A stretch of DNA of 32,845 nucleotides from a virus. A program made the translations under genes and the position numbers. Positions 29,353 to 32,845 of the stretch are shown in pieces. The stretch's first letter is position 1. Each line of letters starts with the position of its first letter. The stretch covers positions 1-32,845 of the IMG/VR virus record IMGVR_UViG_3300034374_005174; one strand, 5' to 3'. The notes under the pieces were generated by a model. That model was not told the origin of the DNA and did no database searches. It saw only the letters and a list, made by a program, of their open reading frames with translations.

Positions 29353-31879
29353 ATTAAGTGACTTTTTAAAGTTACGAATACCAGAAAAACAAAAAAATAA
29401 AGATTGGTATAAGTTTCAAGCAGATAGAATTATTCCTGCACAGACTACAGCTATGGTAGAAGATTATGAAGAAATGAAGAAGCTGTATGAGTTTAAGAAT
29501 AACGACTTAACTAGATGGAAAGATGAAGTAGCATATTATTGTGGTAGTTTAGAAGAATATGGTGCAACAGAAGAAGAAATAGTACCATATAACCCTATAC
29601 CTAATAAGATTGAAGTACTAAAAGGTGATATGCTATCTAGAGGTAACAACTTTAAAGTTATCTTACTTACTGCAAAAGCAATTCAAACAAAAAACAAAGA
29701 CCTATACAATAAGATAGTTGAAAAGGTAAACACAGAGTTGCGGTTAGTTATTGAAGAACAAACTGCAAAGTTAGAAGGTATGGCTGAACAGGAAGTACAG
29801 CAGTACATACAGCAGTTAAGAGAAGAACTGTCACCAGAAGACATTAATATTAAAAACTACCAGTCAGAGAATGAAATATTAGCTAATAAGTTACTACAAT
29901 TTACTTTATTTGACCAAGAGGTAAACACTAAAAGATTAGAAACACTTGAAGATACTGTAGTAGCAGATAGGTTTTATTTGTATAATGGATGGAAACATGG
30001 TAAGCCTTATATTGAAGTGCTTAATCCATTAAATGTTGGCTTTCACAAAAACCCTAACAGTCCGTATATACAACATAGTGATTGGGTATGGCACAGAGAT
30101 GAAATTACAGTAGCTGATGCACTACAGATTTATGGTAATCAGTTAACTGATGATGAGTGTATGGAGATTATGCAGTATGGTCATACAGTTAATGCTATTG
30201 ATAAAAGACACATGACAGAACCTGTATTTGACCATACAAGATATTTGTCGTTGTTAGAAACTTTAGGCGAGCGTACACAAAAGGGTGTAGGTTTACATCA
30301 AGGTACGTCACTAACTAATATTAATTTTACATCTACTTTATGGCGTGTGCATTTAGAGTTTAAAGCATTTCAAGAAGTAGTGTTCTTAACTGTTACAGAC
30401 GAATACAATGAACCCATTACTATTACACTTGATAAAAAAGCTGATATTATTCCTAGTTATGCGGATAAGATTAAGTACACTAATAAGTGGTTTCAAGAAG
30501 ATGAAAAGTATATGTGGACAGATGAAATGGGTAACAGCTATGAAGCAGAAATACTTTGGATACCAAGACGATACGAAGTTACCAAACTAGGTAATGATAT
30601 TATTGTAGATGCTAGACTTGTACCTAACCAACCAGACTATGGTGAAGACCCGTGGTCAAGGTTTGAGTTAAGTTACAAAGGCGGTATATTAAATAGTAGA
30701 AACGCTAAGACTATTAGCATGATGCAAAGAGCATTACCATCTGCTTTTCAATATATGTCTGTAAAAAGAGTACAGGACAGAGAACTTGCTGCTTATGTAG
30801 GTATGGAAAGAGTAGTAGATGTTGACCAAGTGCCAGATGAATTAGCGTTAGATGCAGAAGGTAATCCACAACAAGGACAAGACAGACTACTAACAGCAGA
30901 TGTAATTGCTAGAAAAACTAAAACTAGATATTATAGCGGTAGTAGAACTGCAAATGGTATGCCATTACCATCTACTAGAGGTGCAGGTGTAAGTTACAAT
31001 ATGGTAGATACTTCGCCACAACTTATTAACTTACAGCAGTTGGCTAGTATGCTTAGTGCAGAGACAGGTATGATGATGGGAATACCACCACAAAGAGAAG
31101 CACAAGTAAGTCCAGGTACAAATGTTACAGATAACAGACAAGCATTAGTACAATCTACACTAGCTACACAAACACTATTTTATTTTATAGATAAGGTATG
31201 GTCTTATTGTTTAAACGAACACATGTTTAATCTTAAGACTTATATCAAGAATTTATTTCAGAATAATCCTACACTTAAACAACATCAGTTTATGTATATC
31301 TTACCAGATGGTACTAAAGAGTTGTTAGAAGTTACAGATAGGAATGTAGAAATGTTAGAAGATATTGGACTGTATTTGTTTGATAGTGGTAAAGACCAAA
31401 TATACTTCCAGATGATGTTACAGTCTATACACGCTATTGCACAAAATGCAGGTGAAGGCGTAGAATCATTATCTGCTGTACTTAAATCACTTACATCTGC
31501 TAATAGTGTAGAAGAAGCACACAAAATTATACAGGTAGAAGCAGAAAAGCAGCGTAAGATGAAGGAGAACATACAGAAACAGCAAGAACAGTTGCAACAA
31601 CAAATGAAGCAACAGCAGATGGAATTAGCCAAGTATCAAGCTGACCTAGAACTACAAGGTAAATTAGCACAAATTAAAGCACAAGGTGAAATGAACTTAC
31701 AAAGAAGTGAGATTGAAGTGCAGAAGTTTGCTATGCAACACGACATTAATAAAAACGAAGTTAATGATAGCATAGAAAAGGAAAAGATGAAGATTGAACA
31801 TGAAAAAGAGGAAAAGGCTAAAGATAGGCAGTTAGAAAGAGAAAAGCTAGAGAGTGAAAGAAGAAAAATTTTAGGTTAA
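29327..31879 (+). CDS. Portal protein (850 aa)
   Basis: Follows TerL directly, as portals do, and has the size and layout of crAss-like portals. An N-terminal region rich in charged helices is followed by the 'R.L.vEVLKGDMLSRG' type segment (IEVLKGDMLSRGNNFKV) and a central wing/stem region. A long C-terminal coiled coil is Gln/Glu/Lys-rich (about residues 735-848). It should form the dodecameric ring at the head vertex through which DNA passes. The A/T-rich ATG at 29327 gives MAKQRKGYELSDFLK. Confidence 0.85.
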   Translation: MAKQRKGYELSDFLKLRIPEKQKNKDWYKFQADRIIPAQTTAMVEDYEEMKKLYEFKNNDLTRWKDEVAYYCGSLEEYGATEEEIVPYNPIPNKIEVLKGDMLSRGNNFKVILLTAKAIQTKNKDLYNKIVEKVNTELRLVIEEQTAKLEGMAEQEVQQYIQQLREELSPEDINIKNYQSENEILANKLLQFTLFDQEVNTKRLETLEDTVVADRFYLYNGWKHGKPYIEVLNPLNVGFHKNPNSPYIQHSDWVWHRDEITVADALQIYGNQLTDDECMEIMQYGHTVNAIDKRHMTEPVFDHTRYLSLLETLGERTQKGVGLHQGTSLTNINFTSTLWRVHLEFKAFQEVVFLTVTDEYNEPITITLDKKADIIPSYADKIKYTNKWFQEDEKYMWTDEMGNSYEAEILWIPRRYEVTKLGNDIIVDARLVPNQPDYGEDPWSRFELSYKGGILNSRNAKTISMMQRALPSAFQYMSVKRVQDRELAAYVGMERVVDVDQVPDELALDAEGNPQQGQDRLLTADVIARKTKTRYYSGSRTANGMPLPSTRGAGVSYNMVDTSPQLINLQQLASMLSAETGMMMGIPPQREAQVSPGTNVTDNRQALVQSTLATQTLFYFIDKVWSYCLNEHMFNLKTYIKNLFQNNPTLKQHQFMYILPDGTKELLEVTDRNVEMLEDIGLYLFDSGKDQIYFQMMLQSIHAIAQNAGEGVESLSAVLKSLTSANSVEEAHKIIQVEAEKQRKMKENIQKQQEQLQQQMKQQQMELAKYQADLELQGKLAQIKAQGEMNLQRSEIEVQKFAMQHDINKNEVNDSIEKEKMKIEHEKEEKAKDRQLEREKLESERRKILG

Positions 31880-31933
31880 ATAGTAAATGTAATTATTGAT
31901 TATTAACCTTTTATATATTGAAATTATTATAAC

Positions 31934-31941
31934 TAAATTTG
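31934..31941 (+). promoter_or_regulatory. Possible promoter -7 box before the acidic late gene
   Basis: TAAATTTG fits the Bacteroidota -7 consensus TAnnTTTG and stands 7 nt before the ATG at 31949, in the only sizeable gap (69 nt) of the late operon. A TTG occurs 13 nt upstream, closer than the usual -33 spacing. Compare 23774-23781. Confidence 0.35.
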
Positions 31942-31948
31942 CGTTAAT

Positions 31949-32845
31949 ATGGAAAATGTACAAGAAAAGTCGTTATTCGATGATTTAGTTTCGGCAGATG
32001 AGCCAACACCAGTAATAGAACAAATTGAAAATGAAGCAATTGAAGAAATTGATGACGTTAGTGAAACTGACGCTGAAGTACAAGAACCTGATGTTGATGA
32101 TGTTGAAACTGAAGAACCTAGCAATGAAAATGCTGAAGAAGTAGACGATAGAGTAGAAGCACTCTATGAACTGTTACTTGAAAATCAGATTGTTGCAAAG
32201 AATGATGGCTTTAAACCTACCGTAGAAAATTTACAAGGGGTTATAGAAAGCTTACCAGAGCAATACTTTTTACAGGCTGCTGAATCTTTACATCCAGATG
32301 CTAGAGATATTGCTAAGTCACTATTTTATTTAGGCGAAAACGCTACTAAAGATGAAATAGTAAAACTACTTAGTGATACACCTACTACTAATATTGATGA
32401 TGAAGACAGTGCCTATACTTATTTAGAGAATAAGCTAAAAGGTACAGCAGGGTTTAAAGACGATTCTAGATTAGCTAAGTATTTGCAGACATTAAAAGAT
32501 GATGACTCTTTAGTTGATACAGCTAGAGAAATGTTTGAAGAAGATGTTAAAACAGCAGAAGAAACCAAACAACAACGTCTTGAACAGTTAAAGCAACAGA
32601 AAGTAGAAAGAGAACAACAAGTAAAACAGTTTTACAAGAACATTGATACTGAATTAAAAAACTTGCCTTGGCAACAAGATAAGAAACAACAGATTGTACA
32701 GCATTTACAGCCTGCAAAAGTAGAGGAAATAAATGCAATGATACAATCAAGTCCAATGGCAGTTATTCAGTTAGCAGACATATATAGCAGGTTTAACCCT
32801 GAAACAAAACAGTTTGATTTATCAGATTTAGAACTGAAACAAGAA
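31949..32845 (+). CDS. Acidic coiled-coil late protein, scaffold candidate (partial, at least 299 aa)
   Basis: An open frame from the ATG at 31949 (MENVQEKSLFDDLV) runs without a stop to the window end. The first 70 residues are extremely acidic (EAIEEIDDVSETDAEVQE...). A helical middle follows (VEALYELLLENQIVAKND...), then a Gln/Lys/Glu-rich coiled coil (about residues 200-235). Acidic, helical proteins directly after the portal commonly act as scaffolds, with the capsid gene next. No protease or capsid motif is seen in the visible part. It has its own candidate promoter box. Confidence 0.65.
   Translation, partial: MENVQEKSLFDDLVSADEPTPVIEQIENEAIEEIDDVSETDAEVQEPDVDDVETEEPSNENAEEVDDRVEALYELLLENQIVAKNDGFKPTVENLQGVIESLPEQYFLQAAESLHPDARDIAKSLFYLGENATKDEIVKLLSDTPTTNIDDEDSAYTYLENKLKGTAGFKDDSRLAKYLQTLKDDDSLVDTAREMFEEDVKTAEETKQQRLEQLKQQKVEREQQVKQFYKNIDTELKNLPWQQDKKQQIVQHLQPAKVEEINAMIQSSPMAVIQLADIYSRFNPETKQFDLSDLELKQE

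Noticed and set aside
31285-32124. Ser- and Cys-rich minus-strand frames antisense to the portal and the acidic protein
   Set aside because: Low-complexity shadows of Gln/Glu/Asp-rich coding sequence on the other strand.
1-32845. Stop-codon reassignment (TAG or TGA read-through), known in some crAss-like phages
   Set aside because: Late and early genes alike are intact in the standard bacterial code, and all three stops end genes at sensible places with tight overlaps.
1-32845. CRISPR array, insertion sequence, retron or diversity-generating element
   Set aside because: No regularly spaced repeat series, transposase, reverse transcriptase or template/variable repeat pair was seen; the tandem repeat at 18998-19051 has only two copies.

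Overview
The window looks like a 32.8-kb piece of an AT-rich, double-stranded DNA tailed phage of the crAss-like type (order Crassvirales) infecting a member of the Bacteroidota. The grounds are a large terminase of about 780 aa followed directly by a portal of about 850 aa, and a separate opposite-strand block holding a family A DNA polymerase, a DnaB-like helicase, an SF2 helicase, a TOPRIM primase, an SSB, a uracil-DNA-glycosylase-like protein and many small phage-only genes. Genes sit nose to tail with 1-50 nt overlaps, start mostly after A/T-rich leaders rather than Shine-Dalgarno sites, and use TAA, TAG and TGA as normal stops, so no stop-codon reassignment is seen. The assignment rests on remembered family features; no search was run.

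Layout. (1) Positions 1-8995, minus strand: mostly small hypothetical proteins, plus a PD-(D/E)XK exonuclease-like protein, a dCMP deaminase, a resolvase-like nuclease and a MazG-like protein. One membrane-protein gene (3491-3952) points the other way, and a 125-nt inverted-repeat-bounded element lies at 1256-1380. (2) Positions 8970-18882, minus strand: the replication and recombination operon (UDG-like, primase, SSB, Sak4-like ATPase, DnaB-like helicase, SF2 helicase, PolA), followed on its promoter side by a membrane-anchored glucosaminidase, a RadC/JAB protein and two small helix-turn-helix-like proteins. (3) Positions 18883-23293, minus strand: five short transcription units of one or two genes each. 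They are separated by 0.1-0.55-kb noncoding spacers full of hairpins, repeats and terminators, very unlike the rest of the window. (4) Positions 23294-23785: a divergent control region with a perfect palindrome, two G6 tracts, a perfect 10-bp hairpin and a terminator. (5) Positions 23786-32845, plus strand: the late (virion) operon, with an HTH protein, an HU/IHF-like protein, a GroES-like protein, a tiny membrane protein plus a stalk protein, a DUF1573-like protein, small genes, TerL, portal and an acidic coiled-coil protein running off the window end.

Working model. Minus-strand genes make and repair DNA and tune the nucleotide pool; plus-strand genes package DNA and build the head. The structured-spacer region between them would be the place where strand-specific transcription is set. 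The most interesting items are the structured-spacer region with its repeated leader and repeated hairpin cassette, the UDG-like protein that has lost the catalytic Asp in a poxvirus-D4-like motif next to the primase, the 125-nt element at 1256-1380, and the lone plus-strand membrane gene inside the minus-strand block.
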